The notes: a model not told the origin generated them from the sequence alone. Positions 1-8,790 are shown, counted from the first letter of the stretch. The stretch: 58,773 nucleotides of DNA from Chitinophaga pinensis (GCA_945883545.1 CAMCXT010000017.1:1-58773), one strand, 5' to 3'. Made by a program: numbers and translations.

Positions 1-36
1 TCGATTAGTAATTGACGAAACTTGGCTATATTCGCT

Positions 37-110
37 ATGAGGTTGTGCATATTGGAATTGCTCGAGAACTCTTCTAATATACTGTATATCAGTTTAATGC
101 ACAACCTTAT
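37..110. repeat. Inverted repeat, 11-bp perfect arms
   Basis: AGGTTGTGCAT at 40-50 is exactly complementary to ATGCACAACCT at 97-107, with a 46-nt loop; a few flanking bases also pair. It sits directly upstream of the receiver-domain relic, where the kinase part of a hybrid sensor would be expected. It could be a structured leader or the footprint of a lost element. No poly-T tract follows, so it is not an obvious terminator. Confidence 0.5.
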
Positions 111-917
111 TTAAGTTTATTTATTTACAATTTCAACCGCACAACGGGTAATAGTATTCACGAAAGTGCAAAAATACTAATCGCAGAAGATGTGTTTTTA
201 AATATGGTTTTAATTAAAGCCATGCTTTCTGAACTTGGTTTCAAATATCGAATTATTGAAGCCAAAAACGGTATTGAGGCGGTAGAAAAATACCGAGAAA
301 TGAACCCTGATTTGATTTTAATGGATGTGCATATGCCCGAATTGGATGGGATAAGTGCAACCAAAAAAATTAGAGAAATTGAATTGTTATCAGGTAAGAA
401 TGTCCCAATAATAGCTCTTACAGCTGGTGCTCTTAAAGAAGAAAAGGAGAACTGTTTTGCCAGTGGTATGAATGACTTTTTAACCAAGCCACTTATACCA
501 GAGAAAATTATGGAAATGCTCAATAAATATTTGATAAAACAATCGCATTTACATGAATTGCCTTATAATGAAGAGTCTGAAAATGAATTGCATATTTCTT
601 ATTATGAATTGGGAAATTTATTTAGTAATAAATCAATTATAAAAGAGGCAATGGCTATTGCTCTTAATGATATGCCGACTCAATTACTTAATTTAGAAAA
701 GGCTTGTAAGGAAAAGGATTTCATAAAGGTGAATGCAGCAGCGCACATATTAAAAGGCTCATCAAGTTCTATGCGCTTCAAAATAATGGCCCAAATTGCA
801 GAGATAATAGAAAGCGAATCATATGAAAATTGGAATGATGATTTAACATTACAATTTTCAAAATTAATTGCTGAATGGGAGATTGTAAAGAAAATTATAC
901 ACGAGAATATAATTTAA
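78..917 (+). pseudogene. Receiver-HPt C-terminal relic of a hybrid histidine kinase
   Basis: The frame is open from 78 (stop at 75-77) to 917. It encodes a CheY-like receiver followed by a histidine phosphotransfer domain. The acidic pair (LIAED) is encoded at 177-191, the phosphoacceptor Asp lies in LILMDVHMPE, the conserved Thr in ALTAG and the Lys in FLTKPL. The HPt His is in AAAHILKGSS near residue 185, counting from the GTG at 192. No ATG precedes the acidic pair, and starting at the GTG would cut it off, so the frame looks like the tail of a hybrid kinase (HisKA-HATPase-receiver-HPt) whose front is missing; all three forward frames at 1-77 contain stops. It could instead be a stand-alone phosphorelay protein using a rare start codon. 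The domain calls are firm; the pseudogene call is an inference. Confidence 0.6.
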
Positions 918-1161
918 TTCTTTGATAAGAATAAATATCTAAGTTCAGTAATTAATTTCCTTCACTAGCCAGAAGATTTTGTATTTATAAAGACACTTGA
1001 AAAGATTGGCTTTAATGTATGAGATTCATTGCAATAGAACCAACTAAACGCTGTAAGCACCTATGCCAAAGGCGGGATATCGTGTTCCAAATCCAATTTT
1101 GTTGTAAAATCCCGCCCTTCTGGTAGCTGCAAAACTGTAATAGTTCGCAAGTTTTTAAATA
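918..1161. other. Intergenic region with a coding-like fragment
   Basis: No complete gene is seen between the receiver-HPt relic and the terminator at 1162. The minus strand at 1047-1154 is open between two stops for 36 codons and reads like real protein (FAATRRAGFYNKIGFG, then RYPAFGIGAYSV) but has no start codon. The same stretch holds an inverted repeat, GGCGGGAT at 1071-1078 with ATCCCGCC at 1109-1116. This may be the remnant of a lost gene; I do not recognise the family. Confidence 0.35.
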
Positions 1162-1205
1162 AACAAAACGAGTAAAGAAGATCGATTTTCTTTACTCGTT
1201 TTGTT
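1162..1205. terminator. Strong bidirectional terminator hairpin
   Basis: Perfect 18-bp stem: 1162-1179 pairs with 1188-1205 around an 8-nt loop. The arms are rich in A on the left and T on the right, so it can end transcription in both directions. It lies 39 bp beyond the stop of the minus-strand lipoprotein gene. Confidence 0.85.
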
Positions 1206-1244
1206 CTATAAATAATAATTATTATCAGTATTTACATGCAGCTC

Positions 1245-1958
1245 TTATGGCTCCGAAAGCCAAAGTGAAGCAGTTGTTTCTGTGCCTGAAGCACTGTTTC
1301 TAAACGGCTGGCTGCAACACTTCACAGTCAATTTGTTGTTGTTATTGTAAACATATAAATAACCTGAAGGGAAGAACCATTGAGAAAATCCAAAGTTCAA
1401 CGATCCATAAACACTGTAAATTGAGCTTGAGCCTGGCGTTAATGAATAAACACCTTCTTTAGGCTTTCCAATTATGCTCGAATTAAAATCCAAATAAATC
1501 GAAGCCGATGAATTGTAGGCATCTAATCTTTTTGAACTCTCATCATACGAAACATTGGTAAACGTAAAGCCATTTGATGAGGTAATCTGTAAACGATTCG
1601 AATCGAGCGAACAACCGATAGGAGGCATTTGTACATCAAGAAAATAGCTTGTCGAGAAAACACTACAACCACCTTTTCCGATTTCTAGAAGATATTCTCC
1701 TTCGTCTTCGGGTGTTACATAGCCTAGGTCAATTTGATACCCATTAGATGTTGAACCATCAGGTAGAGTCCACGAATAATCTACATTTTCGAGCCCTTGT
1801 TGTGGGGCAACTTGAAGGGTCAAAAAGGAATCTCGGTAAAAGGCAGTTTTGTTTGTACTGATCGTTCGCTCTTCAACATCAAGACACTCTTCCTTCTCGC
1901 AGGATGATAGTCCAACCAATGTGGCTGCAATTAGGATAGTGGTTTTGAAATTAATCAT
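1245..1958 (-). CDS. Putative lipoprotein with an Ig-like domain
   Basis: A 237-residue protein with a lipoprotein signal peptide: Lys5, a hydrophobic stretch, and the lipobox LSSC with the lipidated Cys at residue 20. The acidic residues just after Cys20 (EKEE) do not match the SKDDE-type surface-export signal closely, so the membrane face is open. Residues of about 40-110 look like an Ig/PKD-like beta-sandwich (WTLPDGS, then a DEGEYLLEI strand and a Cys). The C-terminal half is Ser/Tyr/Asn-rich and also predicted beta, with no catalytic motif. It follows ettA on the same strand by only 6 bp, but has its own strong terminator. Function unknown; the lipoprotein call is firm. Confidence 0.8.
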   Translation of the reverse strand: MINFKTTILIAATLVGLSSCEKEECLDVEERTISTNKTAFYRDSFLTLQVAPQQGLENVDYSWTLPDGSTSNGYQIDLGYVTPEDEGEYLLEIGKGGCSVFSTSYFLDVQMPPIGCSLDSNRLQITSSNGFTFTNVSYDESSKRLDAYNSSASIYLDFNSSIIGKPKEGVYSLTPGSSSIYSVYGSLNFGFSQWFFPSGYLYVYNNNNKLTVKCCSQPFRNSASGTETTASLWLSEP

Positions 1959-1964
1959 ACCGAT

Positions 1965-3650
1965 TTAATTAACGAGTTTCTTGTATCGAATTCTCTTAGG
2001 CTCAACATCACCCATACGCTTCTTCTTGTTCTCTTCATATTCTGAGTAACCACCTTCAAAGTAATACACTTGAGAATCGCCTTCGAAAGCCAAAATATGT
2101 GTACACACGCGGTCGAGGAACCAACGGTCGTGGGAAATAATTACTGCACAACCTGCAAAGTTCTCTAAACCTTCTTCCAAGGCACGTAGCGTATTCACGT
2201 CGATATCGTTGGTCGGCTCATCGAGCAACAATACGTTGCCTTCAGCTTTGAGCGCCATCGCCAAATGCAAACGGTTACGTTCACCACCAGAAAGCACACC
2301 TACTTTTTTACCTTGATCAGCTCCATTGAAGTTGAATCTGCTTACATAGGCACGTGAATTCATCGATCTTCCACCAAGTTCCATGGTTTCATTACCACCA
2401 GTGATAACTTCCCAAACCGATTTCTCAGGATCTAATGCAGCATGGGTTTGATCCACATAACTGATTTTTACGGTTGTACCGATCTTAAACTCTCCTTTGT
2501 TTGCATTTTCTTGCTCCATGATCATCTTGAAAATGGTGGTTTTACCAGCTCCGTTCGGCCCGATAATCCCAACAATCCCAGCAGGAGGAAGCTTGAAATT
2601 CAAATCTTCGTACAACAATTTATCGCCAAAAGCTTTCGAAACTCCAACAGCTTCAATCACTTCATTTCCTAATCTAGGCCCATTGGGAATAAAGATCTCG
2701 AGCTTTTCTTCCTTCTCTTTCATGTCCTCATTGAGCATTTTGTCGTAAGCCTGCAAACGTGCTTTTTGCTTCACCTGACGGCCTTTTGCTCCTTGACGAA
2801 CCCACTCAAGTTCTCGTGCAAGCGTTTTTTGGCGCTTCGATTCAGTTTTTTCTTCCTGTTGTAAACGTTTGCCTTTTTGCTCTAACCAGCTAGAGTAATT
2901 GCCCTTCCAGGGGATACCTTCGCCACGGTCCAATTCAAGAATCCAGCCAGCAACATTGTCGAGGAAATAACGGTCGTGCGTGATGGCGATAACCGTTCCT
3001 GCATACTGCTGAAGGTGTTGCTCCAACCAATCGATTGATTCAGCATCAAGGTGGTTGGTTGGCTCATCCAAAAGAAGGATTTCAGGTTGTTGAAGCAGCA
3101 AGCGACAAAGTGCTACGCGACGACGCTCACCACCTGATAAAGTACCGATGATTCGATCCGACTCTGGACAACGCAATGCATCCATCGCACGGTCTAGTGT
3201 AGAATCGATCTCCCAAGCATTTTTCGAGTCGATCTCGTCCTGAAGAACGCCTTGGCGTGCAAGAAGCTTGTCCATCTTGTCGCCGTCAGAATAATACTCC
3301 TCAAGACCCATTTTTTCGTTGATCTCATTGTATTCCGCAAGGATATCCATGATTGGTTGAACACCTTCGCGAACAATATCGATAACGGTCTTGCTTTCAT
3401 CCAATTGAGGATCTTGCTCAAGGTAACCAACACGATAACCTGGTGAAAAAACCACGTCGCCTTGGAACGATTTCTCAATCCCAGCAATGATTTTAAGCAA
3501 TGTAGATTTACCTGAACCATTCAAACCAATGATACCGATCTTGGCACCATAGAAAAAGCTGAGGTAAATATCTTTGAGTACTTGTTTTTGTGGAGGATAG
3601 GTCTTGCTGACCTTCACCATCGAAAAAATGACTTTCTTATCGTCTGACAT
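1965..3650 (-). CDS. ettA: Energy-dependent translational throttle protein EttA (ABC-F ATPase)
   Basis: A soluble protein with two ABC ATPase domains and no membrane segments. In the family it binds the ribosomal E site and gates the first elongation step according to the ATP/ADP ratio. The first domain has Walker A GLNGSGKST, signature LSGGERRRVAL and Walker B LLLDEPTNHLD. An arm and linker rich in Lys/Glu/Gln follow (around KGRQVKQKARLQAYDKM). The second domain has GPNGAGKTT, LSGGERNRLHL and LLLDEPTNDID. From the ATG at 3650 the product has 561 residues, close to E. coli EttA (555). The frame is open a further 25 codons upstream, but a TAccTTTG -7 box at 3671-3678 sits just before 3650 and supports that start. 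Confidence 0.95.
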   Translation of the reverse strand: MSDDKKVIFSMVKVSKTYPPQKQVLKDIYLSFFYGAKIGIIGLNGSGKSTLLKIIAGIEKSFQGDVVFSPGYRVGYLEQDPQLDESKTVIDIVREGVQPIMDILAEYNEINEKMGLEEYYSDGDKMDKLLARQGVLQDEIDSKNAWEIDSTLDRAMDALRCPESDRIIGTLSGGERRRVALCRLLLQQPEILLLDEPTNHLDAESIDWLEQHLQQYAGTVIAITHDRYFLDNVAGWILELDRGEGIPWKGNYSSWLEQKGKRLQQEEKTESKRQKTLARELEWVRQGAKGRQVKQKARLQAYDKMLNEDMKEKEEKLEIFIPNGPRLGNEVIEAVGVSKAFGDKLLYEDLNFKLPPAGIVGIIGPNGAGKTTIFKMIMEQENANKGEFKIGTTVKISYVDQTHAALDPEKSVWEVITGGNETMELGGRSMNSRAYVSRFNFNGADQGKKVGVLSGGERNRLHLAMALKAEGNVLLLDEPTNDIDVNTLRALEEGLENFAGCAVIISHDRWFLDRVCTHILAFEGDSQVYYFEGGYSEYEENKKKRMGDVEPKRIRYKKLVN

Positions 3651-3670
3651 AGTAGGAATTAAATGGGTCG

Positions 3671-3678
3671 CAAAGGTA
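3671..3678 (-). promoter_or_regulatory. Bacteroidota-type -7 box upstream of ettA
   Basis: On the minus strand this reads TACCTTTG, a perfect TAnnTTTG match, ending 20 nt before the ettA ATG at 3650. No clear TTG -33 element is seen at the usual distance. Confidence 0.55.
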
Positions 3679-3771
3679 ATGATTAGATCGAAACCCATCG
3701 GAAAATGCCTCATAGTTGAACGCAATAGGATGTAGATTTAACCGGTTAACTGAAAATCTCATTCCTTTCTA

Positions 3772-3779
3772 CATCTTTG
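3772..3779 (+). promoter_or_regulatory. Near-consensus -7 box 3 nt before the sugar transferase start
   Basis: CATCTTTG matches TAnnTTTG at all but the first fixed position and ends 3 nt before the GTG at 3783. If used, transcription would start at or next to the start codon. Confidence 0.35.
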
Positions 3780-3782
3780 CAT

Positions 3783-4376
3783 GTGCTCAAACGAATTTTT
3801 GATATCCTTTTGGCTGGTATTGGCATCCTGCTGCTACTGCCTTTGTTTTTGGTGGTGATTGTCTGGATTAAGGCAGATTCTAAAGGATCTGCATTCTATC
3901 GACAATTAAGGGTTGGACAATTCGGCAAGGATTTTAGCTTGCTCAAATTTAGAAGCATGCGCATAGGCAGCGATAAAGCTGGACTGCTCACCATCGGTGG
4001 AAGAGATCCTCGCGTAACCCGTTCGGGCGTTTTTATTAGAAAGTACAAAATCGACGAATTGCCACAATTGATCAATGTTTTTCTTGGGCACATGAGCCTC
4101 GTTGGACCAAGACCTGAAGTGCGCAAGTATGTGGATTTGTACAATGAAACCCAACAGAGGGTTTTGTTGGTAAAACCTGGAATAACCGACCTAGCAAGCC
4201 TAGAGTATTTCGATGAAAACGATCTTTTGGCAAAATCAGAACACCCAGAAAAAACATATGTCGAAGTTGTGATGCCACATAAATTGGAGCTGAATCTCCA
4301 ATACATCGATCAATCTGGTTTGCTTGGAGATGTTCGAATTATTCTGAGAACCATCAAGCGTGTCGTGTTTCGCTAA
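3783..4376 (+). CDS. Small bacterial sugar transferase (phosphoglycosyl transferase)
   Basis: A member of the bacterial sugar transferase family (PF02397; PglC/WcaJ catalytic core type). These enzymes move a sugar-1-phosphate from a UDP-sugar to undecaprenyl phosphate at the inner membrane, which starts polysaccharide or glycan assembly. It has one N-terminal membrane segment (ILLAGIGILLLLPLFLVVIV), then FYRQLRVGQFGKDF, LLKFRSMR and the catalytic block KIDELPQLINV...MSLVGPRPE. Length is 197 residues, the minimal single-domain form. The likely start is GTG at 3783; a TTG six bases upstream is possible and the ATG at 3781 is out of frame. No glycosyltransferases flank it, so its sugar and pathway are unknown. 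A terminator follows. Confidence 0.9.
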   Translation: MLKRIFDILLAGIGILLLLPLFLVVIVWIKADSKGSAFYRQLRVGQFGKDFSLLKFRSMRIGSDKAGLLTIGGRDPRVTRSGVFIRKYKIDELPQLINVFLGHMSLVGPRPEVRKYVDLYNETQQRVLLVKPGITDLASLEYFDENDLLAKSEHPEKTYVEVVMPHKLELNLQYIDQSGLLGDVRIILRTIKRVVFR

Positions 4377-4386
4377 AGCGCAAAAA

Positions 4387-4413
4387 AAAAGCCCCCGGGT
4401 TTCGGAGGCTTTT
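4387..4413. terminator. Terminator hairpin between convergent genes
   Basis: A run of A followed by GCC...GGC and TTTT: AAAAGCC at 4387-4393 pairs with GGCTTTT at 4407-4413, with a C/G-rich inner stem. It serves the sugar transferase gene and the convergent DUF4476 gene. Confidence 0.75.
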
Positions 4414-4434
4414 AAATTTAATTCGGAGCTTTTA

Positions 4435-5538
4435 TTATCTGCGCGGCTGCGACTGAATAAAGTCGTTCAACTCATCAACACTTGAAGAGAAAGTGAAAGC
4501 ATTGTTCACCATGAAATAGTTGCTTAAATCATAAGTGCGACCGTAAGCAAACTTGGCGAAATCTAGTTTAGAATCTTCGAAACTAAACAATGCCATGATT
4601 TGAGAAACTTGTGCTGTAGTCATGCAATTGCTGGTGAAAACCTGCTTTGCAATTTGCAATTTGTTGTCTTCGAACGACTGACCGTTAATTGTACCTAATG
4701 CACCACTGAATGCATTTTGGTCCATTGGCCAAGGACAACCAATTGCGCCTGTGTAACCTGGCATCATATAATGTGATGGTTGGGCTTGTTGAACAACAAC
4801 TGGTGCAGGAGCTGAACCACCAGATGAGTAGGTAGTTGTAGTTGTTTGTTGAACCGTTCCACCTGTAGTAACAACTGTTCCAACTGGAATACCAACGTTC
4901 ATATTGAAGTTCACACCCATATCTGGATCGTTTACTGAAACATTCATTCCAGTGCCCATTACGGCACCAGTAGGTTGAGATGTTGTGGTGGTTGTTCTGG
5001 TTGTTTGAGTAACAGTTCCCGGCGCAACTACTGTGGTTGTTGGAGCTGGTGCGTAAACAACAGCAGGTGGCGGACTTTGCATCACTGGTTGCTGAGCCAT
5101 TGGCATTGTAAGTGGCGTTTCAGAAACGAAGCGAATTACATATTCCACTTTTTCTTCAGCTGACTTTTTAATTTGTGTAGAGTCTTTTCCTCCAAAATCA
5201 CGAGCGATTTGGTTTCCAGCCTTGTTGAGGCCTTTGCCAATTGCAGTTTCTTTCTTCGGACGAACATTGAATGTATATTCAACGTAAGGTTCTAAGTTGA
5301 TTGTTTTGGTTACTTCTCCTAAGGTAACATCTTCGAAAAGCACTTTTACTTTGTAAACAGAAGGAGCAGTAAGATCGCTGAGTTTTACATTGGTTGCTGG
5401 AACTTCGTTGTAACGAAGACCGTTCATTACTACTGTGAATCTTTCACCGTTTTCTGCGAAGAAAATAAGATTCGATTTTTGTGCCGTCAGTAAACCACTG
5501 AACAAGGCAATCATAAGCGTTAAAAGGGTTGTTTTCAT
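4435..5538 (-). CDS. Secreted DUF4476 domain protein
   Basis: A 367-residue protein with an N-terminal signal peptide (MKTTLLTLMIALFSGLLTAQ). Residues of about 20-150 form a beta-rich region. Residues 150-260 are a low-complexity Pro/Ala/Thr/Val linker with runs of Thr and VVV/VVT motifs. The last 100 residues, from CPWPMDQNAF to the end, match the DUF4476 pattern (NKLQIAKQVF, MTTAQVSQIMALFSFEDSKLDFAKFAY). DUF4476 is common in Bacteroidota exported proteins and has no known activity. No lipobox or sorting domain is seen, so the product is probably periplasmic. It lies alone between a terminator and the M42 peptidase gene. The Thr/Val repeats are prone to unit gain or loss. Confidence 0.85.
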   Translation of the reverse strand: MKTTLLTLMIALFSGLLTAQKSNLIFFAENGERFTVVMNGLRYNEVPATNVKLSDLTAPSVYKVKVLFEDVTLGEVTKTINLEPYVEYTFNVRPKKETAIGKGLNKAGNQIARDFGGKDSTQIKKSAEEKVEYVIRFVSETPLTMPMAQQPVMQSPPPAVVYAPAPTTTVVAPGTVTQTTRTTTTTSQPTGAVMGTGMNVSVNDPDMGVNFNMNVGIPVGTVVTTGGTVQQTTTTTYSSGGSAPAPVVVQQAQPSHYMMPGYTGAIGCPWPMDQNAFSGALGTINGQSFEDNKLQIAKQVFTSNCMTTAQVSQIMALFSFEDSKLDFAKFAYGRTYDLSNYFMVNNAFTFSSSVDELNDFIQSQPRR

Positions 5539-5635
5539 AGGGTCCGGTTATTTTTGGGCGCCGATTTTCAAAGTTGATGCCAAATATAGCTCAAAATAGG
5601 TGTTTCTAAAGTTGATGTATCGATAATCTCCCTGA

Positions 5636-6673
5636 CTATTGATGGCTCCAATTCCACTGGTCCAGTTGTTCTATGCTCATTTTTAGCAAGTTAATGCTTG
5701 CTTCAACGTCGTCTTTGTGAACCATCTCAATCACTTGATGTATATGTCGTGTAGGGATGCTAATTGCGCCTGCAATGGCTCCTCCGGCAGTCATTCGTTG
5801 AATTCCAGATGTATCGGTTCCACCTCCAGTGAGAATTTCAGGTTGCCACTTGATATTCTCTTTGTCGGCAGTGTGCTTCATAAATGCAACCATTCGTGGG
5901 TCGCAAATCACAGAGGTATCCATGATTTTAATACCTGCACCTTTGCCTAAACTGGTTATTTTTTCGTGTTCTTTCGCTCCCGGAACATCGAATGCAATTG
6001 TGGTATCGAGTCCAAAACCAAAGTCTGGTTGTATGGCGAGTGTCGAAACTTGCGCTCCGCGGATGCCAACTTCTTCTTGAACAGTGAACACTGCATACAA
6101 ATCGTAAGGAGTTTCGCTCAAACGGCGGAGGGTTTCAATCAGGATGTACACCGAAATGCGGTTGTCGAGCGATTTGCAGTTGATGCAATCTCCCATTTCG
6201 ATCAATGAACGCTCTCGGGTGATGGTGTTGCCCAGATTTACATTGGCTTTCACTTCTTCAGCTGAAAGGCCTGTGTCGATAAAGAAATCGCCGATTTTTG
6301 GTGGTTTCTCGCGCTCTTCAGGGCTCATTAAGTGGATAGGCTTTGATCCCATCACACCGATAATGTCTTTTTTACCGTGAATGATTACGCGCTGAGCTGT
6401 CAGGGTTTTAGGGTCGAAGCCACCCAAGGTTGTAAAACGGATAAAACCCTGATCATCAATGTGGGTTACCATGAATCCGATTTCGTCCATGTGCGCGCCG
6501 ACCATGATTTTTTTGCGTTCACGTCCTTTTCTGAGGACGGTCACATTGCCCATGTTGTCGGTAGAAATTTCTCCCAATCCTTGTACTTCACGAAGGATCA
6601 AATTTCTGATTGCCTGCTCGTATCCGGGAGCTCCGGGAGTTTCGCAGATTTCTTTTAGCAAGCTGAGATTCAT
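5636..6673 (-). CDS. M42 family zinc aminopeptidase
   Basis: A 345-residue cytosolic co-catalytic metallopeptidase of the M42 family (glutamyl aminopeptidase/FrvX type), which trims N-terminal residues from peptides and in studied members forms dodecamers. Metal and catalytic motifs are all present: GAHMDEIGFMV (His, Asp), SLDNRISV (bridging Asp), TVQEEVGIRG (catalytic Glu-Glu), FGLDTTIAFD (Asp) and RHIHQ (His). TGGGTDTSGI lies between the last two. Length is normal for the family. The ATG at 6673 directly precedes the family's usual N-terminal block (LLKEICETPGAPGYE). Substrate range cannot be read from the sequence. Confidence 0.93.
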   Translation of the reverse strand: MNLSLLKEICETPGAPGYEQAIRNLILREVQGLGEISTDNMGNVTVLRKGRERKKIMVGAHMDEIGFMVTHIDDQGFIRFTTLGGFDPKTLTAQRVIIHGKKDIIGVMGSKPIHLMSPEEREKPPKIGDFFIDTGLSAEEVKANVNLGNTITRERSLIEMGDCINCKSLDNRISVYILIETLRRLSETPYDLYAVFTVQEEVGIRGAQVSTLAIQPDFGFGLDTTIAFDVPGAKEHEKITSLGKGAGIKIMDTSVICDPRMVAFMKHTADKENIKWQPEILTGGGTDTSGIQRMTAGGAIAGAISIPTRHIHQVIEMVHKDDVEASINLLKMSIEQLDQWNWSHQ

Positions 6674-6714
6674 CCGGCGAATTTAAGCAATTAGACTCAA
6701 TTTAACGAGGATGC

Positions 6715-6816
6715 TCTGCGTGAGTGATTGAGGCAAATAGCTTTTGTAGCGCAGCGGAAAAACTATGGCCGAAAGCACGGCCGCGGCACAAGCCAGGATG
6801 GAAGCTTGTGCCGCGG
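6715..6816. repeat. Dispersed palindromic intergenic repeat, copy 1
   Basis: Non-coding sequence between the M42 gene and pyk. It contains GCGTGAGTGATTGAGGCA, GCGCAGCGGAAA and GGCCGAAAGCACGGCC, and ends in a perfect 13-bp stem (6781-6793 with 6804-6816, 10-nt loop). Blocks of it recur at 34889-34954 and, in reverse orientation, at 53147-53226. The hairpin lacks a T-run on the pyk side, so it resembles a REP-like element more than a plain terminator. Confidence 0.65.
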
Positions 6817-6831
6817 AAACGCCCAAAATAA

Positions 6832-8262
6832 TTATTCTACAAAGCTGATTTTTAGCATATTCGATTTTCCGAATTCGTGCATCGGAATCGAAGCTACGTT
6901 TATCAACAGGTCGTGCGATTTTACATAACCGCCCTTTTTGAGGATGTCTTTGATGTCGGAAATGGTGTGGTCGGTGCTCACCATTTTGTCGTAATAGAAC
7001 CCACGAACGCCCCAAACTAAACTCAAGGTGTTGAGAAGGGTTTCGTTGCCGGTGAAGATGTAAATATTGGCTTTCGGACGGAAACTGGAAATTCTAAATG
7101 CTGTGTAGCCAGAGTGCGTCATTGCTACAATTGCAGCTGTTTCGGTTTGCTCAGCCATGTGCACAGCGTTCATGCAGATTGCATCGGTGAGCATGCGCGA
7201 TTTCTGAGAAACGAGCTTGTGGTCTTTGTGGTAAATGCCTTCGAATGCTTCCACACGAGCAAGAATTTTCTGCACGGTTTCGATCACTCGCACTGGAAAT
7301 TTCCCAACTGAGGTTTCGCCACTGAGCATCACTGCATCGGCTCCATCCATCATGGCATTGGCAACGTCGTTTACTTCGGCTCTGGTGGCGTTGTAATTGG
7401 TGATCATAGATTCCATCATCTGCGTTGCAATGATGATCGGAATGCTAGCTTCAAGGCATTTTTTTACCAGCATTTTTTGGATCAACGGAACATTTTCCAT
7501 TGGAACTTCAACGCCCAAATCGCCGCGAGCAACCATCAATGCATCGGTATTGGCAATGATGCTGTCGATGTCTTCAACTGCTTCTGGTTTTTCGATTTTA
7601 GCTACTACACGCGCGTTTTTATTGTGGCGTGAAATGATGTGTTTCAATTCGAGAATATCGCTGGCTTTGCGCACAAAAGATAGCCCGATCCACTCCACAC
7701 CATGATCGAGTGCGAATTTTAAATCTTGTAAATCTTTCTTGGTTAAACAAGGAAGCGAAATCTTGGTGTTCGGGAGATTTACACCTTTCTTCGATGATAG
7801 AATGCCGCCGTGTATTACAATAGCAATTACTTCATTGTCTTTGTTGGTATCCTTCACTTCGAGAAGAAGCTTTCCATCATCGATCAAAATGGTTTCGCCA
7901 ATTTTTACATCCTGAGGAAATTGAGGATAGGTGATATAGATACGAGAAGCCGTTCCGATGCACTTTTCGGTGGTGATCACGATTTCATCGCCTTTGTTGA
8001 TCTGAACTCCGTTGTTTTCAACTTCACCGATACGCAATTTCGGACCTTGTAAATCGGCTAAAATTGCTGTGTGGTAGCCCTTTTCATGGTTTATCTCGCG
8101 AATAATATTAATCACCTTTTCATGGTCTTCATAAGCACCATGACTGAAATTAATCCTGCAAACATCCACTCCTGCAGCGATCATTTGCTCAAGTACTTCT
8201 TTGCTCGAAGAAGCAGGTCCTAGGGTTGCAATTACTTTGGTTTTGCTTTGTACTTTGTTCAT
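6832..8262 (-). CDS. pyk: Pyruvate kinase
   Basis: Catalyses phosphoenolpyruvate + ADP to pyruvate + ATP, the last step of glycolysis. The 476-residue protein starts with KVIATLGPASSS, has the substrate loop RINFSHGAYEDH, the K/Mg-binding region around ILADLQGPKLRIG, the signature VVAKIEKPEAVEDID and metal ligands in ALMVARGDLGVE, then TRAEVNDVANAMMDGADAVMLSGET. The C-terminal allosteric domain is present. ATG at 8262 is chosen over the TTG at 8268; it begins 2 bp after the stop of the upstream IPExxxVDY gene, so it is probably the last gene of the acpP-fabF-rnc operon. This linkage is common in Bacteroidota. Confidence 0.97.
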   Translation of the reverse strand: MNKVQSKTKVIATLGPASSSKEVLEQMIAAGVDVCRINFSHGAYEDHEKVINIIREINHEKGYHTAILADLQGPKLRIGEVENNGVQINKGDEIVITTEKCIGTASRIYITYPQFPQDVKIGETILIDDGKLLLEVKDTNKDNEVIAIVIHGGILSSKKGVNLPNTKISLPCLTKKDLQDLKFALDHGVEWIGLSFVRKASDILELKHIISRHNKNARVVAKIEKPEAVEDIDSIIANTDALMVARGDLGVEVPMENVPLIQKMLVKKCLEASIPIIIATQMMESMITNYNATRAEVNDVANAMMDGADAVMLSGETSVGKFPVRVIETVQKILARVEAFEGIYHKDHKLVSQKSRMLTDAICMNAVHMAEQTETAAIVAMTHSGYTAFRISSFRPKANIYIFTGNETLLNTLSLVWGVRGFYYDKMVSTDHTISDIKDILKKGGYVKSHDLLINVASIPMHEFGKSNMLKISFVE

Positions 8263-8264
8263 GA

Positions 8265-8750
8265 TCAAAAAATAAGATTGTCTTTAGATTTAAGACTTTC
8301 GGGTTCAATTTTAAAGGCAGCCATCACGCATGGCAGGTTTCTGATCTGTTTCACCAACTCATCAATATTGTAGTGATAAGCAGCTTCTCCTTTGATCATG
8401 AGGAAAAAATCCATTTTCGATTGCTCCGGAATGAGGTTTCCTGCCGCATGTCGATTGGCAATGAGTTGAAAAGTAATATCCATTTCTTCGGCGATCAACT
8501 CTTCCTTCTCACTGAGCGGCAATTCATCGTTTCCCATAGGATCTTCTTGCCGGCTGATAAATTGAAACATCGGAAATGTGGATTGAAGCCCAGTTTTCGG
8601 ATGAAGTATATCTACATCGGGCATTCGATTGAAATCGACCGTTAACAACTTGTTTAGATGCCAACATACACGAAAATCCTCGTCGTGACTGCTAATCCCG
8701 ATCAGAATGAAGTTGTAGTCGGCAAAATCGGTGAGGACGATCTTTTTCAT
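8265..8750 (-). CDS. IPExxxVDY family protein
   Basis: A 161-residue protein with the family-defining motif near the C-terminal third, here IPEQSKMDFFLMIKG (Phe for the usual Tyr). The family is found almost only in Bacteroidota, typically next to rnc and pyk as here, and has no proven function. The ATG at 8750 is preferred (MKKIVLTDFADYNF, with ISSHDEDFRVCWHLN following); the frame is open 26 codons further into rnc but without recognisable sequence. It sits between rnc and pyk on the same strand with a 2-bp gap to pyk, so translational coupling is likely. No signal peptide or membrane segment. Confidence 0.88.
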   Translation of the reverse strand: MKKIVLTDFADYNFILIGISSHDEDFRVCWHLNKLLTVDFNRMPDVDILHPKTGLQSTFPMFQFISRQEDPMGNDELPLSEKEELIAEEMDITFQLIANRHAAGNLIPEQSKMDFFLMIKGEAAYHYNIDELVKQIRNLPCVMAAFKIEPESLKSKDNLIF

Positions 8751-8790
8751 GAGATTCGCCACTAAGATAAATCTTATTGTTGAATTTACA

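Noticed and set aside
6832..7015. Extra minus-strand gene crossing from pyk into the gap at 6683
   Set aside because: It is out of frame with pyk and its sequence has no family pattern; the gap is explained by the dispersed repeat.
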